From assembly GCA_022841345.1 (NCBI GenBank), contig JALHRR010000038.1:1-46284 (forward strand): a stretch of 46,284 nucleotides of DNA, read 5' to 3'. The DNA comes from Saprospiraceae bacterium. Lineage in GTDB: Bacteria; Bacteroidota; Bacteroidia; Chitinophagales; Saprospiraceae. A model generated the notes under the pieces. It worked only from the letters and a program-made list of their open reading frames with translations. It did not search any database and was not told the DNA's origin. Numbering within the stretch: position 1 is the stretch's first letter; each line of letters starts with the position of its first letter. Positions 1 to 9,348 of the stretch are shown piece after piece. A program made the position numbers and the translations under genes.

Positions 1-1
1 A

Positions 2-652
2 ATAAACATTCAGCCGGGTGATGTAATAGTTGGGTTGTCGTCATTCGGACAAACCACTTACGAACAAGAATACAATGCCGGCATGGGCAGCAACGGACTT
101 ACTTCTGCCAGACATGATGTTTTTGATCATCAGTATGCCACCGAATTTCCAGAAAGCTACAATCCTGCTATTGATAAATCAGTAGTTTTTTCCGGCTCCA
201 AAAAGTTAACTGACTTGATTGAGATCCCCGGATATGAAAGCATCACTGCTGGAAAATTAGTGCTGTCTCCAACCAGAACATACCTTCCCGTTTTGAAGGA
301 GATTCTGAACCATTACAAGGATAGTATCAACGGAATGATTCATTGTACGGGTGGAGGCCAGACTAAAGTCAAGAAATTTATCCAAAACCGGCATATCATC
401 AAAGACAATTTACTGGATATTCCCCCGCTGTTTCAATTGATTCAGTCTGAAAGTAATACTTCCTGGAAGGAAATGTATCAGGTCTTCAATATGGGTCACC
501 GCATGGAGATTTATACAGATGTATCCACTGCAGCCGCCATCCTCGAAATTGCCGCTAATTTTAATCTAAAAGCAGCCATTATAGGACGTGTTGAAGATTT
601 CGAAGGTGAAAAGGTTACTCTGGCAACACCAAATGGTACTTTTGAATACTGA
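2..652 (+). CDS. purM: Phosphoribosylformylglycinamidine cyclo-ligase, 5'-truncated by the window edge
   Basis: This is the C-terminal 216 residues of AIR synthetase, which closes the imidazole ring of FGAM with ATP in cytosolic purine synthesis. The frame is open from base 2 with no start, so the gene begins outside the window. Visible family features are the GLSSFGQ segment near the left edge, the GLTSARHDVF stretch and FNMGHRMEIY, the Bacteroidota form of the PurM FNMG motif. The C-terminal half of the PurM fold runs to the final GRVEDFEGEKVTL segment, so the 3' end is intact. It converges on the PepSY gene with a 7-base gap and no obvious terminator. Identification is by motif and is firm; another purine gene, purB, lies 4 kb away on the other strand. 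Confidence 0.93.
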   Translation: MNIQPGDVIVGLSSFGQTTYEQEYNAGMGSNGLTSARHDVFDHQYATEFPESYNPAIDKSVVFSGSKKLTDLIEIPGYESITAGKLVLSPTRTYLPVLKEILNHYKDSINGMIHCTGGGQTKVKKFIQNRHIIKDNLLDIPPLFQLIQSESNTSWKEMYQVFNMGHRMEIYTDVSTAAAILEIAANFNLKAAIIGRVEDFEGEKVTLATPNGTFEY

Positions 653-659
653 TCAATTC

Positions 660-1682
660 TTATCCCAACCGCTTCTTTCGCATTTTTCTTAAGTTTCGAT
701 AGTTCCAAAGACCTGTCACTATGCTTCCCATTGTTCCAATACTGAATATCAGGTAAATCCACCTTGAAGTAGATTCTCCGTATTGTCCTGCGTGTAAGGT
801 GAGTATGGTCTTTTGAAACCAAGAATTTCCTTTAATTGATGCTTCATCCTTTATTGTCAGGACTTGTCCTGTTTGTGCATCAAGTTTCAGCTCAAATGGC
901 ATAGATCCCAGATACCATTTGCCAGGTTGATCACCGGTTAAAACCAGTGGATCAGCGGATGAAGCCGGAAATTTAATTCTTTTAAAATGCACATCAGGGT
1001 AGTCTTTCCTGGCACTGGTCAAAACTGAATCCAAATGCAAATCCACTATTGGATAATCGTATTGACTTGATTTCTTTTGTTTTGTAATGTCCTGATATTG
1101 AAGATACATTCCGGAAAAAACCATCATCAGATTGAATATCAATGTGATAAATCCTAATGCAAAATGCCATTTTTTGACACCATTTTTGATATGCTTCCAT
1201 TGAATATTTTTAAGAAAATAAGCAACACCGGTCAACAAGCTGATGGCGATCAGTATTGCGATAATACCCATCACAACATGTCCTGTTTTACCAAGGGCAA
1301 GTGAGGTATGCCATTTTAATATTCGTTTATGTAAAGGATTTTCATTGATACCCAGCAGTACTCCTGTGACTGGATGGACATATCCATAAACTTCCTTTTT
1401 ATCTTTCAGCAGCATACATTCTATAGGCTTCCCGTCCTTGCCCGGTATTTTTCGTAAAAGAGTAATGGGTAGTTCCGCTTGCTCTTCAGAATATAATCTG
1501 TAAAGTTTTTCAGGAGAAAGCAGTTCAGCATTTGAATCTACTTCAGTAAAAAAATGTGGATTTTCCCATTGCTTGATCTTACCATGAAAAATATTCGCTA
1601 TTCCGGTAAGAAGTAAAAATGTATAAAATATAGATACAAAAAGGGCAGTATTAACATGCCACTTGTAAAGATTGGTTTGCAT
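660..1682 (-). CDS. PepSY-associated transmembrane protein (haem/iron reductase-like)
   Basis: This 340-residue inner-membrane protein belongs to the PepSY-associated TM helix family, often linked to iron or siderophore reduction. Hydrophobic segments lie at about 11-32, 135-157, 174-196 and 307-328. The loop between TM1 and TM2 contains a PepSY-like stretch (YGYVHPVTGVLLG), and a second one (FELKLDAQTGQVL) precedes TM4. Histidines at helix edges (H9, H125, H173, H297, in WH or LH contexts) are the kind that ligate b-type haem in this family. It is the last gene of the minus-strand run, but a TAnnTTTG box upstream suggests its own promoter. No TonB receptor or siderophore gene is adjacent, so the substrate is unknown. 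Family assignment is confident; the role is inference. Confidence 0.8.
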   Translation of the reverse strand: MQTNLYKWHVNTALFVSIFYTFLLLTGIANIFHGKIKQWENPHFFTEVDSNAELLSPEKLYRLYSEEQAELPITLLRKIPGKDGKPIECMLLKDKKEVYGYVHPVTGVLLGINENPLHKRILKWHTSLALGKTGHVVMGIIAILIAISLLTGVAYFLKNIQWKHIKNGVKKWHFALGFITLIFNLMMVFSGMYLQYQDITKQKKSSQYDYPIVDLHLDSVLTSARKDYPDVHFKRIKFPASSADPLVLTGDQPGKWYLGSMPFELKLDAQTGQVLTIKDEASIKGNSWFQKTILTLHAGQYGESTSRWIYLIFSIGTMGSIVTGLWNYRNLRKMRKKRLG

Positions 1683-1708
1683 TTATTTAGATTTATTCTA
1701 ATTAAATG

Positions 1709-1716
1709 CAAATGTA
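1709..1716 (-). promoter_or_regulatory. Putative -7 box (TACATTTG) of the PepSY gene
   Basis: Read on the minus strand this is TACATTTG, a perfect match to the Bacteroidota -7 consensus TAnnTTTG. It sits 26 bases before the ATG at 1682, giving a leader of about 20 bases. No good -33 TTTG is visible at 19-21 bp spacing, so the call rests on the -7 element and its position. Confidence 0.45.
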
Positions 1717-1829
1717 GTTTTTACATGCACATAGCATATGATCTCCATAGATTATTTTCCTTGAAAAATAAATCGTAGTGTAAGAGTAATATGAATAAAG
1801 AATTGGTATGAAAAGAATTGAAAAGCAAA

Positions 1830-2381
1830 TTACAAATTGGAGCGAACATAAGATACATCCTCATCAATTTGTTTCATAATCTCAATAAATGTTTGCTCAA
1901 ATTTTTCCTGAGAGCTTTTAATTCTGGATTCAGCATCTGCGATATCCTTGTCGGTATTGTCTACTTTTTCCTTGAATTGCAGTATTTCGGCCTGCAACTT
2001 CTTGATTTGTTCTTCATGACTCAAAATCTTTGCCTGGAGTTTTTGAGCCTCTGACTTACGGGTCTCTATCCGGTCGGTGATTTGTTTGCTCAATGCCTGA
2101 TCAAACTGAGCTTTTTCCTGCAGTAAGACTTTTTGATAAGATGCGGCGGTATCCAGTAATTTATCGCGGGTAAGACCTACAGTAGCTGCCGTAGTGAATG
2201 CTGATTTGACCGCGGTATCGAAGTCAATATTCATTGAAACCAGTGTGGACACTGATTGCTTAAACTCCAGATAATCAAATCCCGGCTGATTACTTCTTTC
2301 TAATGCTTTGATAAGAAAGATAAAGCTTTTCTCGTCTGAATCTGGAGTTCTTTTGAATATGTTTTCGAAACCGGGGCTCAT
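1830..2381 (-). CDS. Conserved-type coiled-coil protein of unknown function
   Basis: I do not recognise this 183-residue protein. Residues 1-85 look globular and helical (SFIFLIKALERSNQPGFDYLEFKQSV, quoted in two parts here: SFIFLIKALERS and FDYLEFKQSV). Residues about 88-170 are a long charged coiled coil with heptad hydrophobics (KLQAKILSHEEQIKKLQAEI). There is no signal peptide or membrane segment, so it is probably cytosolic and oligomeric. The coiled coil loosely resembles PspA-type or tropomyosin-like helices, but I see no PspA signature. It has its own TATATTTG box 20 bases upstream and lies between the YheT hydrolase and the PepSY gene. Codon use and base composition match its neighbours, so it is a real gene, but its function is open. 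Confidence 0.7.
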   Translation of the reverse strand: MSPGFENIFKRTPDSDEKSFIFLIKALERSNQPGFDYLEFKQSVSTLVSMNIDFDTAVKSAFTTAATVGLTRDKLLDTAASYQKVLLQEKAQFDQALSKQITDRIETRKSEAQKLQAKILSHEEQIKKLQAEILQFKEKVDNTDKDIADAESRIKSSQEKFEQTFIEIMKQIDEDVSYVRSNL

Positions 2382-2400
2382 AGTAGTGTATTTAAGAGGG

Positions 2401-2408
2401 CAAATATA
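2401..2408 (-). promoter_or_regulatory. Putative -7 box (TATATTTG) of the coiled-coil gene
   Basis: The minus strand reads TATATTTG, a perfect TAnnTTTG match, 20 bases before the ATG at 2381. A short leader of about 13 bases would follow. The -33 region has TTTG only at a poor spacing. Confidence 0.45.
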
Positions 2409-2493
2409 ATTTCAATTTTGACAAAGCTTTTGTTTAATCTATTCTAAATGGATAATCGGTACAACGAGGCTCCTGATCATTTTGTTTTTAATT

Positions 2494-3501
2494 TCAAACC
2501 AAAGATTTTGGATTACGGCCTGTATCAGTCTCCAGGCCATGTTGTTCTATCATCCAGTCCCGAATTTTCATCTCTGCATAAGTATGCTCCTGTCCCTTTA
2601 CAACAAAGCCTGTGTGTCCACCGAGATATTGTAAGTCCAGATGGATATGTTCCATTTGTTCTGCTAATTTAACAGGATGACATTCAGGTCCCAAAATTGG
2701 ATCATTCTGGGCGTGGATTAATAGCAATGGCTTTTCGACTTTCTCCAGAAAATTAATAGCAGAAGAACCATCATAAAATGCTTCCTCATCTTCATATCCA
2801 TTCATAGGGGCTGAAAAATAGCTGTCAAAATCTTTCCAGTTCCTTACCTGCTGTAATAAACTTGCATCTATGAGATCAGGAAATTGAGCAGATTTGAGCC
2901 TGATTTTGTATTCTAATTTCTTAAAAAACCTTCTCCCGTAAAATTTTCCAGGCCATTTTTCCAATCTTCCAATGCTGGATCTCAGATCCATTGGGGTAGA
3001 AACTGCCGCAATGCTGTGAAGCAATTCTTTGCCGGGATGCTTAGCCAGTGCGGCATATTTGATAGATATATTTCCACCCATACTGTAGCCAATCAGACTG
3101 TATGATTTGTATGCTTTGTTTTTCAATGCATACATGATGACTTCCCTGATATCGTGAATATCACCGTGATGATACAATTTGGGTGTCCGGTTCATTTCAC
3201 CGCTACAAGAGCGACAATTCCAGGCAAGGACATCAAATCCTGCGGCATACAGGAGTTTTGCAGTTCCTGTGATATAATGTCTGTGGCTATGTCCTTCCAA
3301 ACCATGGGTAAGTATTATAAGATGAGAACTATCCTGCTTCATCCAGTCGAGATCCAGGAAATCCCCATCCTGTAAAGTAATTCTCTCTCTGGTATATTGG
3401 ATACCTGTCACTTTGCGAAACATACTCGGAACAATAGTCTGAAGATGTCCATTTGCCTGACCCGCAGGGGGGATAAATGATTGTCTGGTATATACGGGCA
3501 T
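2494..3501 (-). CDS. Alpha/beta hydrolase, YheT family
   Basis: This is a 335-residue alpha/beta-hydrolase of the YheT/ABHD1-3 type (COG0429), a family of predicted esterases or lipases. The N-terminal PPAGQANGHLQTIVPS is the hallmark of the family. The catalytic triad is visible: nucleophile S140 in GYSMGG, D267 in AQNDPILG and H296 in GGHTGF. The oxyanion segment THGLEGHSHRHY is near 65-76. It has no signal peptide, so it is probably cytosolic. Its length fits the family. It lies 66 bases downstream of gpsA on the same strand and may be cotranscribed with it, which would place a possible lipid-acting esterase beside a phospholipid-precursor gene. The substrate is not known. Confidence 0.87.
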   Translation of the reverse strand: MPVYTRQSFIPPAGQANGHLQTIVPSMFRKVTGIQYTRERITLQDGDFLDLDWMKQDSSHLIILTHGLEGHSHRHYITGTAKLLYAAGFDVLAWNCRSCSGEMNRTPKLYHHGDIHDIREVIMYALKNKAYKSYSLIGYSMGGNISIKYAALAKHPGKELLHSIAAVSTPMDLRSSIGRLEKWPGKFYGRRFFKKLEYKIRLKSAQFPDLIDASLLQQVRNWKDFDSYFSAPMNGYEDEEAFYDGSSAINFLEKVEKPLLLIHAQNDPILGPECHPVKLAEQMEHIHLDLQYLGGHTGFVVKGQEHTYAEMKIRDWMIEQHGLETDTGRNPKSLV

Positions 3502-3567
3502 GCCTTTTATATTGTAAGAACTATGTTGAAATGTTGTACATATATAATAGTTGTGTCTTTGCTCATT

Positions 3568-4623
3568 TTATACAAAATCAACGTCCTGATCATAAGCATA
3601 TCTCATCAGATAAATCATTGCTTTTTCAATATTGAAACCCTCATAAATGACTTTGTAAAGTATATTCATGATCGGTAAACTCAGCTGATAATTTTTTGAC
3701 AGTTGCTGTACGATTTTCAACGTTCTGACCCCTTCTACCAGCTCCGGCATACTATTATTGATCTGATCCATAGTTTCTCCCTTCGCCAATCTGACACCGA
3801 AAGTGTAGTTTCTGCTATTTTCACTGGTTGCCGTGGCTATCAAATCTCCAATTCCGGCCGTTCCAAGAAAGGATCTCGCAGTGGCACCCATAGCTTGTCC
3901 CAAATATATCATTTCCCTCAATCCTCTTGTAATCAGCATAGCCTGAATATTCTTTCCCATACTGAGTCCGCCTAATATACCCGATCCTAATGCAATAATA
4001 TTCTTCAATGCTCCTGCCAACTCTGCTCCAATTAAATCAGTGCTTCCGAAGACTGCAAATTTTGGTGAATCAAGTGCTAATCTTCCGGCCTCTCTCACCT
4101 CATCAAATCTGCTGGCAATGACTGCAGCAGCTGGCTGACCATCCAGAATTTCCTTGGATAAATTTGGGCCAGAAACACATCCTATTCTTAGCACACAGCT
4201 TTCTTCCAGGATTATTTCACTCATTGTCCTCACATTCTCCCTGCCTAGCCTTGCCTCCGTAAGATCCTCCTCCAATACGCCATGCAAACCAAATCCTTTA
4301 GTGGCATGAATCAATATGTGCTCAGGCCGCAGATGGGGTGCAAAAGATTGCATCATTCCAGTAAAACTCTTGGAAGGAACAACCGGAAATATCAAAGTAC
4401 ATTTTTCTGTAAATTCAGCCATATCCGAAGTAGCCTGAACATGTTCGGGGAATTGAACATTTTGCCACAGATGGGTTTCATTGATTTTCCTTACGGTCTC
4501 TTCTTGTCTGGAATACATCAAAACCTTTGTATTGGCAGAAACCAGAAAAGCAATGGTCGAACCAAAGCTTCCTGCTCCAATCACTCCAACTGGTCTGGAT
4601 ATAAGGTCTTTAATTGAATTCAT
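3568..4623 (-). CDS. gpsA: NAD(P)-dependent glycerol-3-phosphate dehydrogenase
   Basis: GpsA reduces dihydroxyacetone phosphate to sn-glycerol-3-phosphate, the backbone for phospholipids, in the cytosol. The 351-residue protein has the Rossmann motif GAGSFG at 16-21, the HATKG segment with K109, and ELAGALKNIIALGSG with the probable catalytic lysine K207. The C-terminal LPIMNILYKVIYEG segment is also typical. The ATG at 4623 gives a start directly before the Rossmann fold, with no excess N terminus. It lies 122 bases downstream of purB on the same strand and 66 upstream of the YheT hydrolase. It supplies the substrate for an acyltransferase such as the PlsB-like enzyme at 43223. Confidence 0.95.
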   Translation of the reverse strand: MNSIKDLISRPVGVIGAGSFGSTIAFLVSANTKVLMYSRQEETVRKINETHLWQNVQFPEHVQATSDMAEFTEKCTLIFPVVPSKSFTGMMQSFAPHLRPEHILIHATKGFGLHGVLEEDLTEARLGRENVRTMSEIILEESCVLRIGCVSGPNLSKEILDGQPAAAVIASRFDEVREAGRLALDSPKFAVFGSTDLIGAELAGALKNIIALGSGILGGLSMGKNIQAMLITRGLREMIYLGQAMGATARSFLGTAGIGDLIATATSENSRNYTFGVRLAKGETMDQINNSMPELVEGVRTLKIVQQLSKNYQLSLPIMNILYKVIYEGFNIEKAMIYLMRYAYDQDVDFV

Positions 4624-4745
4624 GTAAATTTTCGGATCTCAATGATTAGTTTTTTACCAAGTCCACTGACTTGATGTACGAGGAAATATAAAGGTATGGA
4701 CATAATAAAGATAAACCTATTTTGAACCATTCTGCACAAATGGAT

Positions 4746-6086
4746 TTAATCCATGGCATTCCCGGTATAATTAGTAGGTTTAAGTTTTTTCAACTCAATT
4801 TTTATAGCCTCATTGATTTCCAATTGATCAATGAATGAATGAATCACTTCCTGATTAATGGTAGAATTTCCCCGGGTAAGATTTTTTAATAATTCAAAAG
4901 GTTGCTCAAAACCTTCTCTTCGGAGAATACTTTGGATTCCTTCTGCCAGAATAATCCAGTTTTGATCCAGATCGCTTTGGATTTTATTTTCATTTAATTC
5001 CAACTTATTAATCCCTTTAATGATAGACTTTATCGCTATCATACCATAACTAAATGGCATTCCCACATTTCGCAAAACTGTGCTATCTGTAAGATCCCGC
5101 TGTAAACGGGAGACCGGTAATTTTTCCGCCAAATGGCTTAAAAAAGCATTTGCTATGCCCAGATTTCCTTCTGCATTTTCAAAATCTATTGGATTTACCT
5201 TGTGAGGCATAGCAGAAGAACCGATTTCGCCCCGGACTATCTTTTGCCGGAAGTAATCCATCGAAACATAGGTCCAAATATCTCTGCAGAAATCCAGCAA
5301 AATGGTATTTATCCTGATCAAAGCATGAAAAACTGCAGCAAGCTGGTCGTAATGTTCGATTTGGGTAGTAGTTTGAGTCCTTATTATTCCCAGTGTGTTG
5401 CTTAAAAAATTATTAGCAAAAACCACCCAGTCTATTTCCGGATAGGCTGCTATGTGCGCATTGAAATTGCCGGTTGCTCCACCAAATTTACCATGTATAG
5501 GAATACTTTTCAGTGAAATAAGCTGTGTCTCCAATCGGTCTGCAAAAACGCGAATCTCTTTTCCAAGTCCGGTAGGAGAGGCTGGCTGCCCATGTGTCCT
5601 TGCTAACATAGGGATCTCCTTCCATTCTTCTGCCAAACCATATAATATACTGACAACCGACTCGATCGCCGGATATAAGGCTCCAACAAGGGCATCTTTA
5701 ATCGAAATGGGGATGGCAGTATTATTAATGTCCTGTGATGTGAGTCCGAAATGAATAAATTCCTTGAATTCATCCAATTTCAATTGTTCCAATTTTTCTT
5801 TGATAAAGTATTCAACAGCCTTGACATCGTGATTGGTTACTTTCTCAATAGTTTTAATTTTCTCTGCATCTTCAAGAGTGAAATTATTGTATATATCCCT
5901 CAGTAACTCAATTTTATTTGAATCAAATGCGGCCAGTTGAGGCAATGGGATCTCTATCAGCGCTATAAAGTATTCAATCTCAACTAAAACGCGATATTGG
6001 ATCAGGGCAAATTCAGAAAAATAAGAACTGAGAGCACTGGATTGAGCTGAGTACCTGCCATCTATTGGTGAAATTGCTGTAAGCAT
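4746..6086 (-). CDS. purB: Adenylosuccinate lyase
   Basis: PurB removes fumarate from SAICAR and from adenylosuccinate in purine synthesis. The 446-residue protein carries the fumarase/aspartase superfamily signature GSSAMPHKVNPI. It also has the N-terminal ISPIDGRYSAQ and the TSQDINNTA segment with the family's catalytic-site residues. Length and motifs match the E. coli-type PurB rather than the shorter Bacillus form. It starts 21 bases downstream of the ppk1 stop, so it is probably cotranscribed with ppk1 and the DUF72 gene. There is no metabolic reason for that pairing that I can see. Confidence 0.96.
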   Translation of the reverse strand: MLTAISPIDGRYSAQSSALSSYFSEFALIQYRVLVEIEYFIALIEIPLPQLAAFDSNKIELLRDIYNNFTLEDAEKIKTIEKVTNHDVKAVEYFIKEKLEQLKLDEFKEFIHFGLTSQDINNTAIPISIKDALVGALYPAIESVVSILYGLAEEWKEIPMLARTHGQPASPTGLGKEIRVFADRLETQLISLKSIPIHGKFGGATGNFNAHIAAYPEIDWVVFANNFLSNTLGIIRTQTTTQIEHYDQLAAVFHALIRINTILLDFCRDIWTYVSMDYFRQKIVRGEIGSSAMPHKVNPIDFENAEGNLGIANAFLSHLAEKLPVSRLQRDLTDSTVLRNVGMPFSYGMIAIKSIIKGINKLELNENKIQSDLDQNWIILAEGIQSILRREGFEQPFELLKNLTRGNSTINQEVIHSFIDQLEINEAIKIELKKLKPTNYTGNAMD

Positions 6087-6107
6087 AATGGTGCAAATTA
6101 TTGTAAA

Positions 6108-8180
6108 TTACCTTTCCTGCAGTGTTTCCTGCTTCCTTTTCAAATAATAGTATGTTTCTGTTTGTGAACGGATTACAAGGTATGACAAATTTTTCTTGTA
6201 CTCATTCGACCATGTATGATCTACAACCCTGGCTTTTACATTGTCATTCAGTTGCAAGTTCAGGATTTCAAGGATTTCTTTTTTAAATGTTTGATTATAG
6301 ATGGGGAATGCAGTTTCAATTCTGTGGCTCAAGTTTCTGCTCATCCAGTCAGCACTAGACAGATAAATATGCTCCTTACCATTATCTAAAAAGTAAAAAA
6401 CGCGGGCATGTTCCAAAAATCTGTCTACAACGCTGATACATTCTATATTTTCACTATAGCCTTTGACACCGGGAACCAGACAGCAAATACCTCGGATGAT
6501 CAGTTTAATTTCTACATTAGCTTGTGATGCCTGATAGAGCCATTGTATCATTTCCTCATCCTGAAGACTATTCATTTTAAGAATTATTTTTGCAGGCTTA
6601 CCATTTTTTGCATGTTCTATTTCTTTCTGAATCAATTCAATTAGTTTCTCCCGAAGATTGAATTGTCCCACTAAAAGATGCTGGAAATCAAACTTTAATA
6701 GTTTTCCGGTCTCTAAAAATGAGAATACGCCTGCAATTTCCTGTGTCAAGCGGGTATCTGTTGTAAATAGCCCAAAATCAGAATATATTTTGGCTGTGTC
6801 TTCATTGAAATTACCGGTACTCAAATAGCCATAAAACTTAGGAACATCATCTTCAATTCTGCGAATTAATGCCAATTTTGAATGCACTTTCAGACCTGGA
6901 AAACTATAGTGTACTCTTACACCGGCTTTCTGGAGCTTTTCACCCCATTTGAGGTTAGCTTCTTCATCAAATCTGGCCTTGACCTCTATAAATACAGATA
7001 CATTCTTGCCTGCCTCTACTGCTTCAATTAATGTATCCATGATTCGGGAATCCTTTGCAACTCTGTACTGTATGAGCTTGATATGCGTTACAAAAGGGTC
7101 TTTGGAAGCCTCTTCAAAGAACCGAATAACAGATTCATAACTTTGAAAAGGGAAAGTGAGCAAGTGTTCTTTTTCTGCCAGTTCGGCAAAATAGTCTTTG
7201 ACGAATTCAAGTATATTATGACGCAGTGGTGGTAAAGGATTGTATTTGAGGTGTTTAAGGCCAAAATCAGGGAATGAGAAGAAATCTGAATTATTATGAT
7301 ATCTGCCTTCTTTTAATAAATCTGCATTCTCGACTTCAAACATAGTTCTGAGGAAATTCAACATCGTCTTCGGTATCTCCTTATCATAAACTAATCTGGA
7401 AGGAGGCCCTACATTTCTCTTGTTAAGTGAGGACTTTATCTTTTGAATTAAATCACCTGCAAACTCATCATCAATATATAATTCTGCATCCCTGGTCAGT
7501 TTAATAGAATAGGTATCGATGATTTCATAGCCGGGGAATAACATGGATATGCTGTGTCTAACTATATCATCGAGCATGATCAGATCATGCCTGTTATGTT
7601 CAGATGGAAGTCGTATAAATCTTGGCAGGTGATCTGACGGAATCTTAACAATTGCGTACTGTTCCGGAGCCTTAGAATCAGCTTTGGGAACCATTCTTAT
7701 GGACAGATAAAGCGCCCCATTATTGAGAAATATTCTTACCATTCCCGGAACTAACAATACCGGCTGAACGAATGGTAGCATGTTGTCCCTGAAATACGCC
7801 TCAGCAAATTTTTGTTGCTTTGAATTTAAATCAAGACGACGTAAAAGATTAATATTGTGTCGTTTAAGTTCCGGAATTATCTGATGCTCAAATACTTTGA
7901 TAAACTCTGCCTGATGTTTATTGACTGTAGAGAGTATTTGTCTGTAAATTTGTCTCGGTTCAAAACTCAGCTCTTTTTGGGTCCTTTTTCCAAGGTTTAC
8001 AAGGTTTTTTAACTGACCAACCCTGACTCTGAAGAATTCATCCAAATTTGAAGAATATATAGCCAGGAACTTTATTTGTTCCAATAGTGGAACAGAAGGA
8101 TCTTTTGCTTCCTGTAACACCCGGTGATTGAAACTCAACCAACTTAAATCCCTGTTCATGAATGGATAATCTTTGTTCAT
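6108..8180 (-). CDS. ppk1: Polyphosphate kinase 1
   Basis: PPK1 reversibly polymerises the gamma-phosphate of ATP into inorganic polyphosphate and is membrane-associated or cytosolic. The protein is about 690 residues, the family's usual length. The N-terminal MNRDLSWLSFNHRVL motif, the LDEFFRVRVG motif and the two phospholipase-D-like catalytic domains are present. The histidine that becomes phosphorylated is in KVHSKLALI (about H433) and the second is in FLEHARVFYF (about H591), very close to E. coli H435 and H592. I chose the ATG at 8180. A TTG at 8189, overlapping the upstream stop, would add three residues. The gap to the upstream DUF72 gene is only 5 bases, so the two are probably translated together. 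Confidence 0.95.
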   Translation of the reverse strand: MNKDYPFMNRDLSWLSFNHRVLQEAKDPSVPLLEQIKFLAIYSSNLDEFFRVRVGQLKNLVNLGKRTQKELSFEPRQIYRQILSTVNKHQAEFIKVFEHQIIPELKRHNINLLRRLDLNSKQQKFAEAYFRDNMLPFVQPVLLVPGMVRIFLNNGALYLSIRMVPKADSKAPEQYAIVKIPSDHLPRFIRLPSEHNRHDLIMLDDIVRHSISMLFPGYEIIDTYSIKLTRDAELYIDDEFAGDLIQKIKSSLNKRNVGPPSRLVYDKEIPKTMLNFLRTMFEVENADLLKEGRYHNNSDFFSFPDFGLKHLKYNPLPPLRHNILEFVKDYFAELAEKEHLLTFPFQSYESVIRFFEEASKDPFVTHIKLIQYRVAKDSRIMDTLIEAVEAGKNVSVFIEVKARFDEEANLKWGEKLQKAGVRVHYSFPGLKVHSKLALIRRIEDDVPKFYGYLSTGNFNEDTAKIYSDFGLFTTDTRLTQEIAGVFSFLETGKLLKFDFQHLLVGQFNLREKLIELIQKEIEHAKNGKPAKIILKMNSLQDEEMIQWLYQASQANVEIKLIIRGICCLVPGVKGYSENIECISVVDRFLEHARVFYFLDNGKEHIYLSSADWMSRNLSHRIETAFPIYNQTFKKEILEILNLQLNDNVKARVVDHTWSNEYKKNLSYLVIRSQTETYYYLKRKQETLQER

Positions 8181-8185
8181 GTTGG

Positions 8186-9097
8186 TCAAAACAGTTTAAA
8201 TTGTTGAGGCAAATCCGGAGTAACCGATTTTTTTATGACTTTCCTAACTTCTAAATTCTTCATTTGAAAAACGCTCTTAAGATAAAATGACATGTCAGGT
8301 AAGGTATAATGTTCCGGGTCATGCATGAAAAAATAGATATTCTTTAATTGTTGCCTGATAATCAGCGGATAAAGTTTTTCTACCCACTGATTCAGTCTCA
8401 TTTGATCAATGGAAACAATTCCGCAAGCGACAAATCTAATAATAAAATCGGTAGAAGTCAATCGCATGTGGAGGAGATCCCTTCTGCCTGAGGTATCGGT
8501 AAACACAATTGGCCAATTCAACTGTTTTAATAATAAAAATAATCTATCGTATTGATTATCAAACCAATCTGAATTTCTGAACTCAATAGCATGAACATGC
8601 TTTTTTGAGACATACTCAACCCACTTAAGCAATGAATCTAATCTATCAGGCTTAAAATAAGGTGGAAACTGAATAAATGGAATGCCCAATTTATTGTCAA
8701 ATTTAGAGAGCATCTCCAAATATAAATCCAGGTAACCTGACTCAAAACCAAGATCAGTCCTGTGTGAAATAAACTGGGGCACTTTTGGACAGAATCTAAA
8801 TGTAGCCGGCACTTTACTACACCAATTTTTAATTACATGCTCAGGTGGTATATTATAATGTGTACTATTGAGTTCAATCGTATCAAATGATTCACCATAT
8901 GCACTCAGGAATCGGGTCTTTGGAGTTTTTGCAGGGTATGTATTACCAACCCAGGCATCCTGATTCCAGGTAGTACTCCCTATAAATATTTGAGGTGTTT
9001 GATTTTGATTGGATACCAAATGGGAGACATTTTCTTCCTGCCATGGAGGAAGTGAAAAATCAATCATCTCAGGCATAGAAGAATGTCCAAAGTCCAT
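8186..9097 (-). CDS. DUF72 family protein (YecE-like)
   Basis: This 303-residue cytosolic protein belongs to the DUF72/YecE family, a TIM-barrel-like group without a settled biochemical role. Family features are IFIGSTTWNQDAWVG near residue 37, then FDTIELNSTHYNIPP, FCPKVPQFISH, IPFIQFPPYF, AIEFRNSDWF and the C-terminal YFFMHDPEHYTLPD. It is the first gene of the minus-strand run. Its stop lies 5 bases from the ppk1 ATG. The upstream region contains TTAATTTG at 9128-9135 on the minus strand, one mismatch from a -7 box. The link with ppk1 is positional only. The family call is firm; no function is proposed. Confidence 0.88.
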   Translation of the reverse strand: MDFGHSSMPEMIDFSLPPWQEENVSHLVSNQNQTPQIFIGSTTWNQDAWVGNTYPAKTPKTRFLSAYGESFDTIELNSTHYNIPPEHVIKNWCSKVPATFRFCPKVPQFISHRTDLGFESGYLDLYLEMLSKFDNKLGIPFIQFPPYFKPDRLDSLLKWVEYVSKKHVHAIEFRNSDWFDNQYDRLFLLLKQLNWPIVFTDTSGRRDLLHMRLTSTDFIIRFVACGIVSIDQMRLNQWVEKLYPLIIRQQLKNIYFFMHDPEHYTLPDMSFYLKSVFQMKNLEVRKVIKKSVTPDLPQQFKLF

Positions 9098-9348
9098 TTA
9101 TTAGTGTGTTTAGAATATAAACCGCTGCAAATTAATACTAAATAGTCTGGCTAAAGTCTGGAATATGGTTAAATCTGAGTCTTAGATAAAACTTATACTT
9201 CGACAATAGCGCCATTTCCACCTCCATCTCACAATTTACAAATGTTAAAGTCTGCTTTCCAACCATTTTTCAATAATTCAGTGATTAGTAGTATTGAATT
9301 AAATTGTAATTTTACAGCGGATTCATTTCAAATTAAAAACAATATCCC

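Noticed and set aside
1818-2054. Open frame on the plus strand inside the coiled-coil gene
   Set aside because: It is antisense to a clear coding frame, and its leucine/phenylalanine-rich composition is what the reverse of a Lys/Glu-rich coiled coil produces.
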